The translations under genes and the position numbers were made by a program. This document shows, one piece after another, positions 23,291 to 30,047 of a stretch of 30,047 nucleotides of DNA (position 1 is its first letter; each line of letters opens with the position of its first letter). The notes under the pieces were generated by a model. The model saw only the letters and a list, made by a program, of their open reading frames with translations, did no database searches and was not told where the DNA came from. The DNA is from Candidatus Falkowbacteria bacterium CG10_big_fil_rev_8_21_14_0_10_44_15. GTDB taxonomy: Bacteria; Patescibacteriota; Patescibacteriia; Patescibacteriales; XYC2-FULL-47-12. The stretch spans positions 1-30,047 of the forward strand of contig PFAT01000041.1 of assembly GCA_002773575.1 (NCBI GenBank), written 5' to 3'.

Positions 23291-24208
23291 TTAAAGCTGT
23301 TGTTTTTTTAGTTCGCGGTGAGATAAATAAAAAAATACCGCCAAAAGCAAAAAGGTGTTAAGGGGCGCGAGCCAAAAGGGATATTCGCGGCCGAAACTTT
23401 CTAAAATCATAATCGCGCCCAAAAAGCCGATGGTATACATCGCCCCATTTTTTAAATAAACGAATTTGGTAATCGCGTTAATGCCTTTAACCGTCATTTC
23501 CCTGACGACGAAGGCGCCGATGCCGTTGCCAATGATGATGAGCGGCACGGACATCGTAAAGGCAAAAGCGCCGATAACGCCGTCGATGGAAAAGGAAGCG
23601 TCGATTGCCTCCAAATATAAAATTTTGCTCCAGGCGCTTAGGTTGCTCCCTAACAGCTCTTTTTCTTTTTCTTCGGCGTTGCGTTTAAAGCCGTCCGTAA
23701 TGAAAAAAGCGGTGACGCCGATGGAGGCGGCTAAAGCGAGCAACGGATTAGTCCGCACGGAAAAATAGATAATGGCGGTTAAAAAAATAGAAGCGAACGC
23801 GTAAAACCAAATTGATTGGCGATGAATAAATCCTTCCAGAGAAAAAGCGTAACTTTTTTGTTCCAAAAAAATCCAGCCCAAAAACACGAAAAAAAGATAA
23901 ACGCCGCCGCCCAATAATAGCAGCGGTTTGGAAGTTTCTAACGACTGCGCCACTAATTCGTCGTTGGAAAAAGCCGCGGTGATGACTTCCATAACGGATA
24001 AACCCGGGTTGGCAAACTGCACGATTAAAAACGGCAAAACGCCGCGCACCAAAAAAACGGCGAACAGCAAGCCCCAAAATAAAAAAATCTGGCGGAAACG
24101 CTCGGGCATCGTCTTTAAGACATTGGCGTTGACGATGGCGTTATCCACACTGGAAATAACTTCAAAGGCGATTAAGCCGATGATAACGATGAAGAAGTTA
24201 AAAAACAT
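23291..24208 (-). CDS. DUF475 family integral membrane protein (TerC-like)
   Basis: This 305-residue protein has about eight hydrophobic segments and the DUF475 pattern, including the acidic, polar membrane motif E-V-I-S-S-V-D-N-A-I-V-N-A-N near the N-terminus and a matching L-E-A-I-D-A-S-F-S-I-D-G-V-I-G-A-F later. The paired D-N-A/D-G-V motifs resemble TerC-type metal-linked exporters, so metal-ion transport is a reasonable inference. The frame stays open upstream to 24268, but those 20 codons are tRNA-Gln; the ATG at 24208 is the real start. Only three bases (CAT) separate it from the tRNA end, so there is no room for a ribosome-binding site. Confidence 0.87.
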   Translation of the reverse strand: MFFNFFIVIIGLIAFEVISSVDNAIVNANVLKTMPERFRQIFLFWGLLFAVFLVRGVLPFLIVQFANPGLSVMEVITAAFSNDELVAQSLETSKPLLLLGGGVYLFFVFLGWIFLEQKSYAFSLEGFIHRQSIWFYAFASIFLTAIIYFSVRTNPLLALAASIGVTAFFITDGFKRNAEEKEKELLGSNLSAWSKILYLEAIDASFSIDGVIGAFAFTMSVPLIIIGNGIGAFVVREMTVKGINAITKFVYLKNGAMYTIGFLGAIMILESFGREYPFWLAPLNTFLLLAVFFYLSHRELKKQQL

Positions 24209-24211
24209 ATG

Positions 24212-24282
24212 CTCGGGGACATGGATTCGAACCATGATTGACGGCTCCAAAGGCCGCTGTCCTACCATTAGACGATCCCCGA
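24212..24282 (-). tRNA. tRNA-Gln (anticodon TTG)
   Basis: The minus strand folds as a cloverleaf: acceptor TCGGGGA/TCCCCGA (seven perfect pairs), D arm with AATGGTAG, anticodon loop CTTTGGA (anticodon TTG, reads CAA), T stem CATGG/CCATG with TTCGAAT, discriminator G. CCA is not encoded. The next three bases lead straight into the DUF475 start codon. Confidence 0.95.
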
Positions 24283-24288
24283 ATTTTT

Positions 24289-24314
24289 AAAACAGCCCCC
24301 GCAAGAGCTGTTTT
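24289..24314 (-). terminator. Hairpin between the DUF4340 gene and tRNA-Gln
   Basis: AAAACAGC (24289-24296) pairs perfectly with GCTGTTTT (24307-24314). The minus strand has only four T residues, which are part of the stem, so termination would be weak; the plus strand has T5. The rest of 24283-24388 is AT-rich and holds no gene; a clear tRNA promoter is not visible. Confidence 0.45.
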
Positions 24315-24388
24315 TAAGATACTATAAATTTTTGTGATTGGCAATTAAATAAGGAGAACAAAATAAAATTCCAACTTCCTACTCTATT

Positions 24389-25324
24389 TTATTGTAAATC
24401 CTGCATCCTTTTTTCCAGTTCTTTTTTTTGCTCCTCTCCGATTAAAAATATCTGACCGCTGCTTTGCTTCTGCACAAAATATTCGCTGGTTTGCTCTTTC
24501 TTGCTTCCCAAAATTAAAGTCTCATCAATTCCCTGCCCCATCAGGCGCAGTCCCAGAGTGGGCTTATCTAAGCCAGCGCCAGCAATATTTTGTTCCGGGA
24601 TATCGCTTGCCTCTAGTTTAGTGACGCTGTTTAAAAACCCTTCCACCTTTTCCTTGCTTAACCTTAGCAGGGTTGAGCTCGCGTGCCAATATGTTTCGCC
24701 GCGCTTATCCGGCAGATTATTAATGGCAATTGTTTGCGCCTGATATTGCCAAGTAACGGCGTCAATGCCGCTGGTGGATAAATTTAAAATGGTGCGGTCG
24801 CGCCAGCTTTCCACATCAAAAGCGCGCACAAAGGTTATCGGCGCGCGGTAAGTGCGCTCGTCGCCCTCGCGGCCGAGATAAGTACTGCCGTAATCACTGG
24901 CGACCTTACCTAAAATAAATTCGCCTACCGCCTTATTGTCTTGCGATAATTTTACCCGCAGACCGCTTTCTCCGGTCTCAAAAGAGTCTTTATTGTCCGG
25001 ATTGAAAGAAGCGATTTCTAAATCAGCTTTAATTAAATTAGCCAGTTTTTCCTCCAGCGCGTCCATAATGATTTTTTCCGTCGGCCAGTTGTCCGGCTCG
25101 GTCAGCCAAACATTGTTGTCTTTTTTTAAAGCGTACGTTTTACCGTCTGCATCGGCTACTTCAATTTTATTGACTAAATTAACATCAACGGCCGCGAGCC
25201 AATTAGCCGAATCAGCGGTTTGCTTTTTTGTTTGCCAGCGCTGATACGGCCCGGTATACAAATAAGCGCCCAATGCGAGCGCGGCTAAAATTATTATTAA
25301 AATTAAATTTTTTTTGTTAAACAT
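24389..25324 (-). CDS. DUF4340 domain protein of the Gld-like ABC locus
   Basis: This 311-residue protein has an N-terminal membrane anchor (about 7-25), then an extracellular region with the DUF4340 pattern: V-N-K-I-E-V-A-D-A-D-G-K-T-Y-A-L-K-K, W-L-T-E-P, a G-E-F-I-L-G-K-V segment and Y-x-x-R. The R-A-F-D-V-E-S-W-R-D-R-T-I-L-N-L stretch is typical of the family. DUF4340 proteins commonly accompany GldG-type subunits, as here. Its exact job is unknown; it probably forms part of the outward-facing side of the transporter. It is the last gene of the operon, 110 bases after the GldG-like gene, with an inverted repeat in between. Confidence 0.85.
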   Translation of the reverse strand: MFNKKNLILIIILAALALGAYLYTGPYQRWQTKKQTADSANWLAAVDVNLVNKIEVADADGKTYALKKDNNVWLTEPDNWPTEKIIMDALEEKLANLIKADLEIASFNPDNKDSFETGESGLRVKLSQDNKAVGEFILGKVASDYGSTYLGREGDERTYRAPITFVRAFDVESWRDRTILNLSTSGIDAVTWQYQAQTIAINNLPDKRGETYWHASSTLLRLSKEKVEGFLNSVTKLEASDIPEQNIAGAGLDKPTLGLRLMGQGIDETLILGSKKEQTSEYFVQKQSSGQIFLIGEEQKKELEKRMQDLQ

Positions 25325-25331
25325 AACACTG

Positions 25332-25432
25332 TGATGCTAATCCGCAAATAATATGCCAATCCACTAATTGCGAATGATTTATTCGCGGCATTAGCAATTC
25401 GCAGATTAGTATTTATTAGTGGATTAGCATCA
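25332..25432. repeat. Mosaic inverted repeat between the GldG-like and DUF4340 genes
   Basis: TGATGCTAATCC (25332-25343) pairs with GGATTAGCATCA (25421-25432), and AATCCACTAAT (25358-25368) with ATTAGTGGATT (25415-25425). TGCGAAT and ATTCGCA words lie inside. Alternative long hairpins are possible. The element fills almost the whole gap. Confidence 0.75.
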
Positions 25433-25434
25433 TA

Positions 25435-27000
25435 TTATAGCTCGTCCGCGAACCTGGTTTTCTTTCGGCCAAAATATCGCCATAAACCAAAAGCTAAAAC
25501 GACAACCGTGACGCCGAAAACATTTCCGTATTTTAAAGCGCGCTTGCGGCCGTCAGCTATTTGGGGCAGCGGCCGTTCGTTTACCTCTTTGGAGCGAATG
25601 GTAATTAAATCGGCGTCCAACGTTACCGAGTCCACGATATTTTGGAAAAAAGTCAGATTATCCGGATAGCGGCTGACAAAATTGTCTTTGATAAAGTTAG
25701 CGTTACTAATAACAATTACGCGCGCGTTGTCGGTTGAAGCGCGATGTTCGCCCGATTCTGAATTTTGGGGAATATATTTAGCAAAAGCGCTTTTAAGCGG
25801 TCCGCTTAAACTGACGGCTAAATTATAAACTGCTTTGTTGCCGCTGGCGCCAAAATCTCCCTGCGGGCTTAAGTCAAAATTATCCCGCATGGTCCAGGAT
25901 TGAGGCGTGGTTTTGGCTAAAACTTCAACTTTAGCTCCGCTTTTGTTTTCCGCCACGCTTAACGGGCTGGCCCAAGGAAATACTATGCTTTGCAGTTTCG
26001 CGACGGCGGCGTTATTTTTGTCCAGCCCGCTCTCCCCCACTTTCACGAAAAACGGATACTGGGTGGTAAAAGTTATAAATCCCTGATTAAAGGAAGCCAT
26101 GTCGCTGGCGGCATCCAGTACTAAAGACGGCTCAATATTAAAGCCATAGCCGGCAAGCAATTCAGCCGGCGCGGCTTCGTTTTTATTTGCCTGCAAACTA
26201 TTCGTCACGTTCACGCCGTTGATTAAAAAAATAGCGCTTTTCCCGCCGGACATTAAAAATTGGTCAATGACGTATTGCGCTCGCTGGCTAAGTTTGGCGG
26301 TGGGGCCGGCCACTATCAAAGTATTAACGTCATCGGGGATTTTTTCGCCGCCGGATAAATCCGCCTCGCGCGTCGCGTAAATTTCGGCTAACTTTTTGCC
26401 CGCCGCGCTGATGTCAGAGTCCGCGCTTAATTCGCCGTTGCCGGAAGCGAAAGCTAACTCGGGAAACGCGTCCGCCGTTACTTTTTTAATCGCGCTCGTT
26501 AACTGGTATTCTAAATTTTTCGTGTCGCTCACTACCGGAATCGCCTGCTGCTTATCGCCAAAAGATACCACGATGGCTAAAAATCCGTTTATCACCTGGT
26601 ACTTGTCGTTTTCCAAAATGTTGAATTGCAGTTGCGGAATGCCTAATATTTGCAATTTTTGCTGTAACTCGGCATTATCTTTAGGGTCAATAAATTCAAC
26701 GCGCAATTTTTGGGGAGCGTAATTTTGGTATTCAGCCAGAATGTCTTTAGTTTCCTGCCGCACGTTCATGAATTGCGGCGGCAGCTCGGCTGAAAAATAC
26801 GCTTTAACATTGACCGCGTCATTTAAATTCGCGGCGGTTGCTTTTGAAATGTCCGACAGGCTGTAAATTTTTCCTTGCGTTAAATCAAAACGGGTAAAAA
26901 TTTGGTAAGACAAAAAATTCAGCGCCGCGATAATGCCGATGACGATGATTATTTGGGTACTTAAAGTATATTGCCTCTTAAAATTATCTATCAATTTCAT
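25435..27000 (-). CDS. GldG-like ABC transporter auxiliary protein
   Basis: This 521-residue protein has a membrane segment near each end (about 17-36 and 490-508) and a large external domain. The start F-D-L-T-Q-G-K-I-Y-S-L-S is diagnostic of the GldG/ABC_transp_aux family, as are V-K-A-Y-F-S-A-E-L-P and V-E-F-I-D-P-K-D. In Bacteroidetes GldG works with GldA and GldF in gliding motility, but homologues with the same partners are widespread in non-gliding bacteria. Here it follows the GldF-like permease by 26 bases. The transported substrate is unknown. Confidence 0.88.
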   Translation of the reverse strand: MKLIDNFKRQYTLSTQIIIVIGIIAALNFLSYQIFTRFDLTQGKIYSLSDISKATAANLNDAVNVKAYFSAELPPQFMNVRQETKDILAEYQNYAPQKLRVEFIDPKDNAELQQKLQILGIPQLQFNILENDKYQVINGFLAIVVSFGDKQQAIPVVSDTKNLEYQLTSAIKKVTADAFPELAFASGNGELSADSDISAAGKKLAEIYATREADLSGGEKIPDDVNTLIVAGPTAKLSQRAQYVIDQFLMSGGKSAIFLINGVNVTNSLQANKNEAAPAELLAGYGFNIEPSLVLDAASDMASFNQGFITFTTQYPFFVKVGESGLDKNNAAVAKLQSIVFPWASPLSVAENKSGAKVEVLAKTTPQSWTMRDNFDLSPQGDFGASGNKAVYNLAVSLSGPLKSAFAKYIPQNSESGEHRASTDNARVIVISNANFIKDNFVSRYPDNLTFFQNIVDSVTLDADLITIRSKEVNERPLPQIADGRKRALKYGNVFGVTVVVLAFGLWRYFGRKKTRFADEL

Positions 27001-27026
27001 AAAGTAACTGCGAAATTATTGTGAAA

Positions 27027-27755
27027 TTATCTTCTTAAAGCAAGTATCTCTTTATTCAGCCATAACCATAGCCAAATAAACGATAAATAATAAATTACAT
27101 CTTTAGTGTCAATCACGCCGCGGGCGATATTATCAAAATGCGCGCCTAAACCCAACCACTGCAGTAACGGCGCTAAACCGCGCGGCGCCGTCATAATTAC
27201 GAAATCATTGCCGATAAAGAAAAACAAGAAACAGGCGGCTACCGCGGCAATAAAAGCGATGATTTGGTTTTTGGTTAAGGACGAAATAAATAATCCTAAG
27301 GCTAAATAAGCCGCGCCCATCAAAACGGCGCCCAGGTAGCTGCCGATAATCGGCCCGACATCAACGGCGCCTAGATAAGAAACGGTTACCGGCAAGGTGG
27401 CGGTTAAAACTAAGGCAACGACTAAAAACGCCAGCGCGGCTAAAAATTTTCCTAACACCGCCTGCCAGTCGGTAATGGGCAAGGTTAATAAAAATTCAAT
27501 CGTGCCCGAGCGTTTTTCTTCCGCCCAGCCGCGCATGGTTATCGCCGGCGTTAAAAATAAAAATATCCAGGGAAGCAAAATAAAATAATTGCGCATGTTC
27601 GCCTGCCCGATGACAAAGAAAGAATTAAAAAATAGCCAATTGCCGACGATTAAAAAAACGGCGATAAAAATATAAGCGATCGGAGAGTTAAAATAGCTAA
27701 ATAATTCTTTCTTAAATAGGGCGTAGATTTTTGGGAGATAAATTTTACTAAACAT
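27027..27755 (-). CDS. ABC-2 type permease (GldF-like)
   Basis: This 242-residue integral membrane protein has six hydrophobic segments. The family pattern is present: K-K-E-L-F-S-Y-F-N-S-P-I-A-Y near residue 15, then L-T-P-A-I-T-M-R-x-W-A-E-E-K-R-S-G-T-I-E, the cytoplasmic coupling region that contacts the ATPase. The length and context match GldF. It lies between the ATPase (16 bases) and the GldG-like gene in the same unit. Confidence 0.9.
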   Translation of the reverse strand: MFSKIYLPKIYALFKKELFSYFNSPIAYIFIAVFLIVGNWLFFNSFFVIGQANMRNYFILLPWIFLFLTPAITMRGWAEEKRSGTIEFLLTLPITDWQAVLGKFLAALAFLVVALVLTATLPVTVSYLGAVDVGPIIGSYLGAVLMGAAYLALGLFISSLTKNQIIAFIAAVAACFLFFFIGNDFVIMTAPRGLAPLLQWLGLGAHFDNIARGVIDTKDVIYYLSFIWLWLWLNKEILALRR

Positions 27756-27771
27756 ATCTTAAAATTTCTAA

Positions 27772-28356
27772 TTATTTCGTCAGCTCCCTAAATACGTCTT
27801 CCATGCTCGCCGTCTGGCGGTTCAACTCTAAAATTGACCAGTTGTTTTGCCTGACGACATCGGCAATGTGCTCGCGAATATCCAGGCCGACTTTGGGCCT
27901 AATGGCAAAGCCGAAAATCTCTTCGCTTTCGGCGTCTTTATCCAAAATTTCTTCAATCTGCTCCAGCGCCCTTAAAGCCTCGTAAATAACATCGCGCGGG
28001 CCTTTGATTTTTACGTAAATCATATCCTGCGCGCCTAAGCGGCTCGCCAATTCGCCGGGCGTTCCCTCGCCGACGATTTTACCTTTGTTAATAATGATGA
28101 CGCGATCGCAAGTCGCCTGCACTTCTGACAAAATATGCGTGGAGAAAATAACGGTTTTGCGTTCGCCCAATTTTTTTATCAAATTGCGTATCTCCACGAT
28201 TTGGTTAGGGTCAAGGCCGGTGGTCGGTTCGTCCAAAATTAAAATTTCCGGCTCATGGATGATTGCCTGCGCGAGCCCCGTGCGCTGGCGGTAGCCTTTG
28301 GATAATTCTTCAATTGGTTTGGTAATGACTGACTCTAAGCCGCAATCCGCGATCAC
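27772..28356 (-). CDS. ABC transporter ATPase, C-terminal part (separated by a frameshift)
   Basis: This 194-residue frame holds the second half of a GldA-like ABC ATPase: signature L-S-K-G-Y-R-Q, Walker B I-L-I-L-D-E-P-T-T-G-L-D and the switch His in S-T-H-I-L. A C-terminal extension of about 80 residues is typical of the subfamily. It has no Walker A and no ribosome-binding site; GTG at 28356 is simply where the frame can open. If one A is added to the run at 28371-28374, it joins the upstream frame to give a normal 309-residue ATPase. Confidence 0.85.
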   Translation of the reverse strand: MIADCGLESVITKPIEELSKGYRQRTGLAQAIIHEPEILILDEPTTGLDPNQIVEIRNLIKKLGERKTVIFSTHILSEVQATCDRVIIINKGKIVGEGTPGELASRLGAQDMIYVKIKGPRDVIYEALRALEQIEEILDKDAESEEIFGFAIRPKVGLDIREHIADVVRQNNWSILELNRQTASMEDVFRELTK

Positions 28357-28361
28357 TTGTT

Positions 28362-28700
28362 TTAACCTACTTTTATGTTTTCTTTAGGCACGTTACGAAT
28401 GTCGGCGATGAAACGCAGATATTCATAAACTTTCATGTCGTCGTACAGCGGCACCGTTTCCGGCAGATACCCAAGTCTGTCCCGAATGGCTAAAGAATCG
28501 GCTGTCACATTCAAATCATTAACGTAAACATTGCCCGCGCTCGGCGTCCAAAAGCCGGTGATGATTTTCATCGTCGTGGTTTTCCCGGCGCCGTTTGGCC
28601 CTAAAAACCCTAAAATTTCCCCATCGCGCACTTCAAAAGAAATGGAGTTTAATATTTTATTGCCGCTGATTTGTTTGGTTAAATTATCAACCTTAATCAT
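28362..28700 (-). CDS. ABC transporter ATPase, N-terminal part (separated by a frameshift)
   Basis: This 112-residue frame is the start of the GldA-like ATPase. It begins M-I-K-V-D-N-L-T-K, has Walker A G-P-N-G-A-G-K-T-T (34-42) and the Q-loop region with G-Y-L-P-E. It stops at TAA just after K-E-N-I-K-V-G. In the next frame the codons K-S-R-L-K-Q-V-I continue the family sequence. The frame is open back to 28757, but the ATG at 28700 matches the family start and lies 19 bases after the predicted transcription start. It is the first gene of the Gld-like operon. Confidence 0.87.
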   Translation of the reverse strand: MIKVDNLTKQISGNKILNSISFEVRDGEILGFLGPNGAGKTTTMKIITGFWTPSAGNVYVNDLNVTADSLAIRDRLGYLPETVPLYDDMKVYEYLRFIADIRNVPKENIKVG

Positions 28701-28725
28701 AAGATAAAAAATAATGGCAAGCATT

Positions 28726-28731
28726 ATTATA
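28726..28731 (-). promoter_or_regulatory. -10 box of the Gld-like ABC operon
   Basis: TATAAT on the minus strand, 25 bases before the ATG at 28700. The -35 region is poor (no good match at 16-18 bases), so activation by another factor is possible. Confidence 0.45.
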
Positions 28732-28768
28732 GTAAAAAATTTGGCTAAAATAAGCAAGGGGCGGCCTG

Positions 28769-28797
28769 TGGAAAAAATTGAATAATTATGCTACAAT
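28769..28797 (+). promoter_or_regulatory. Extended -10 promoter of the zinc-ribbon gene
   Basis: TGCTACAAT (28789-28797) is an extended -10 element; TGGAAA (28769-28774), 17 bases upstream, is a weak -35. The start would lie near 28804, 25 bases before the ATG at 28829. It diverges from the ABC operon promoter. Confidence 0.55.
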
Positions 28798-28828
28798 GTC
28801 AACAATAATCGGAAAGGAGGTAACGGCA

Positions 28829-29203
28829 ATGGAAGAACCCCGGAAACGAGCCGCTCTTTGTAGATGCGCTCGTTGTAAAAAAGAAATGAGCTTTTTGGCT
28901 TATTGGACTCCGCCCGGCGTATTGCTCCTGCCGCCTGAAACCAACCAGGCAATTTGTGGCGCTTGCCGCCGGGAACTAATTGCCAGTTTGCTTGCAGAAA
29001 GCAAGTTGCGCCATATTCACGCTAGAGACATCACTTGCTGTTTCTGCGGCAGCCAATTCACTACGACCAACAAAAAAACTGGCGGCGTCTGGTTGGTAGA
29101 AATTACTGCCAACTTTCTCATCTGTGAAAATTGCCTGCGAGGAATTCCAAAGGAAAAGCCGGAACAGGCAACGCCCGCGTCAAACGAATCCAATGCGGGA
29201 TAA
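28829..29203 (+). CDS. Small protein with two four-cysteine zinc ribbons
   Basis: This 124-residue protein has four CxxC knuckles: C13-C16, C43-C46, C70-C73 and C99-C102. They form two consecutive zinc ribbons, each with a hydrophobic W-x-x or V-W-L-V core between its knuckles. There is no membrane segment, and the tail is a short disordered stretch. I do not recognise the family; nucleic-acid or protein binding is the usual role of such ribbons. The frame is open from 28778, but the ATG at 28829 is certain because AAAGGAGG lies eight bases before it, the best ribosome-binding site in the window, and the earlier ATG overlaps the promoter. It is a single-gene unit with its own promoter and terminator. 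Confidence 0.82.
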   Translation: MEEPRKRAALCRCARCKKEMSFLAYWTPPGVLLLPPETNQAICGACRRELIASLLAESKLRHIHARDITCCFCGSQFTTTNKKTGGVWLVEITANFLICENCLRGIPKEKPEQATPASNESNAG

Positions 29204-29207
29204 AAAA

Positions 29208-29251
29208 GCCGCTCTCTCAAAAAGCATCCGAGAGGGCGGCCTTCTCTTTTT
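29208..29251. terminator. Bidirectional terminator between the zinc-ribbon and HtrA-like genes
   Basis: GCCGCTCTCTC (29208-29218) pairs with GAGAGGGCGGC (29230-29240), 11 pairs with one G-U. The minus strand continues directly into TTTTTTA; the plus strand has T6 five bases later. It ends both convergent genes. Confidence 0.9.
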
Positions 29252-29258
29252 TAATCAA

Positions 29259-30047
29259 TTATTTAAATTCATCTAAAACTATGGTGCGGATGATTATTTT
29301 ATCGCCCCGCTGAATTTTTAAACCTATTTTATTTCCGGGTTTATACTTTTGTATCACGTTAAATAAAGTGTTGCTCCCCTCTATTTTAATGGCGTTAACT
29401 TCAATAATTATGTCTCCTTCCTCCAAGCCGCCTTTAGCCGCGGGCGAATCGGCTAAAATGGCCGGCGAGTCAGGGTCGTCTTCCGCGCGAATAATCCAGG
29501 CGCCGCTCGGGCGAGGCAAATTCTTCGCCGTTGCTAATTCCGGAGTAAGCATCACATAACGGATGCCGATGCGCGGCCGCACGATGCGGTTTTGCTCGCG
29601 GATGCTTTTAATAATTACTTTAGCGTCGTTAATCGGAATGGCGAAACTGATGCTTTGCGCGCTTTCGTCAATAGCGACGTTAACTCCCACCACCTTGCCC
29701 GATAAATCAATCAGCGGCCCGCCGGAATTTCCCGGATTAATCTGGGCGTCTGTTTGGATAACGTTATCCAGCGCTTCCACGTTGCCGCGATTGTCGCTCG
29801 CGGCAATGCTCCGGCCTAAGGCGCTCACTATGCCTTTGGTAACGCTGTTTTGATATTTGCCTAAAGCGTTGCCGATCGCCATTACGGACATGCCCTGCAC
29901 CAATTTATCGCTGTCGCCTAATTCCACAAAAGGCAAATTTTTGTCAAAAATTTTTAACACTCCCAGATCTTTCAACGGGTCAACGCCGATGTATTGCGCG
30001 TAGTATTTTTTGCCGCTGTTTAGAATAATTTGGTATTCGGCCGTCTC
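29259..30047 (-). CDS. HtrA/DegP-like serine protease with PDZ domain (5' end outside the window)
   Basis: The visible 262 residues are the C-terminal part of a trypsin-like HtrA protease, an envelope quality-control enzyme. The catalytic Asp region reads D-P-L-K-D-L-G-V-L-K-I and the nucleophile G-N-S-G-G-P-L follows in the usual spacing, preceded by Q-T-D-A-Q-I-N-P. A PDZ domain ends the protein: S-P-A-A-K-G-G-L-E-E-G-D-I-I, then a strand-rich tail. The catalytic His, signal peptide or membrane anchor and start lie beyond the window edge. The frame is open to the last base, so an internal start at 29975 is not real. Confidence 0.92.
   Translation of the reverse strand, partial: ETAEYQIILNSGKKYYAQYIGVDPLKDLGVLKIFDKNLPFVELGDSDKLVQGMSVMAIGNALGKYQNSVTKGIVSALGRSIAASDNRGNVEALDNVIQTDAQINPGNSGGPLIDLSGKVVGVNVAIDESAQSISFAIPINDAKVIIKSIREQNRIVRPRIGIRYVMLTPELATAKNLPRPSGAWIIRAEDDPDSPAILADSPAAKGGLEEGDIIIEVNAIKIEGSNTLFNVIQKYKPGNKIGLKIQRGDKIIIRTIVLDEFK

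Noticed and set aside
24209..24268. Extension of the DUF475 protein through tRNA-Gln
   Set aside because: The 20 codons are tRNA sequence; the hydrophobic N-terminus starts at the ATG at 24208.

Overview
The window looks like a chromosomal segment of an uncultivated Candidate Phyla Radiation bacterium (Patescibacteria, Parcubacteria-like). The reasons are compact, tightly packed genes with few Shine-Dalgarno sites; tRNAs without an encoded CCA; PEGA-propeller, TrmB, GxxExxY, DUF475 and Gld-like proteins typical of that group; short word-repeats and CCCG..CGGG palindromes in intergenic DNA. TGA is used as a normal stop (for example at 8498 and 10529), which argues against the recoded Gracilibacteria/SR1 lineages. 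The assignment is inference; no marker gene was compared.

Layout. 86-3041 (minus): a GxxExxY protein, a DEDDh exonuclease with its own promoter, a GlmU-like nucleotidyltransferase and a TrmB-type regulator. 3142-5999 (plus): a promoter, a truncated tRNA-Glu-like piece, an intact tRNA-Glu, then murA and a membrane-anchored PEGA/beta-propeller protein, ending at a bidirectional terminator. 6050-15805 (minus): a long surface-polysaccharide block with galU, rmlA, rmlD, rmlB, a HIT protein, an RmlC-like cupin, a 59-residue membrane microprotein, a 494-residue surface protein of unknown function, two GT4 glycosyltransferases and a polyprenyl-phosphate sugar transferase. Together these would make dTDP-rhamnose and UDP-glucose and start building a lipid-linked glycan. 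15881-16379 (minus) is the RNase P RNA.

16512-22621 (minus): a 99-residue orphan, then an Rrf2-type regulator with a near-consensus promoter and a palindromic candidate operator, followed by a periplasmic-adaptor-like protein and an RND exporter whose reading frame is broken. 22765-24282 (minus): tRNA-Gln, a DUF475 membrane protein and a membrane-anchored methyltransferase. 24389-28700 (minus): an ABC transporter of the GldA/GldF/GldG type with a DUF4340 subunit; its ATPase is also frameshifted. 28829-29203 (plus) is a double zinc-ribbon protein. The window ends inside an HtrA-like protease.

The most notable points are: palindromic elements shared between a coding gene and the RNase P RNA; two single-base frameshifts at A/T runs in two transporters; protein genes that begin 3 and 14 bases after tRNAs; and an apparently self-regulated RND operon. 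I saw no CRISPR array, integrase, transposase or clear new defence system. Bases 1-85 hold nothing I can identify.
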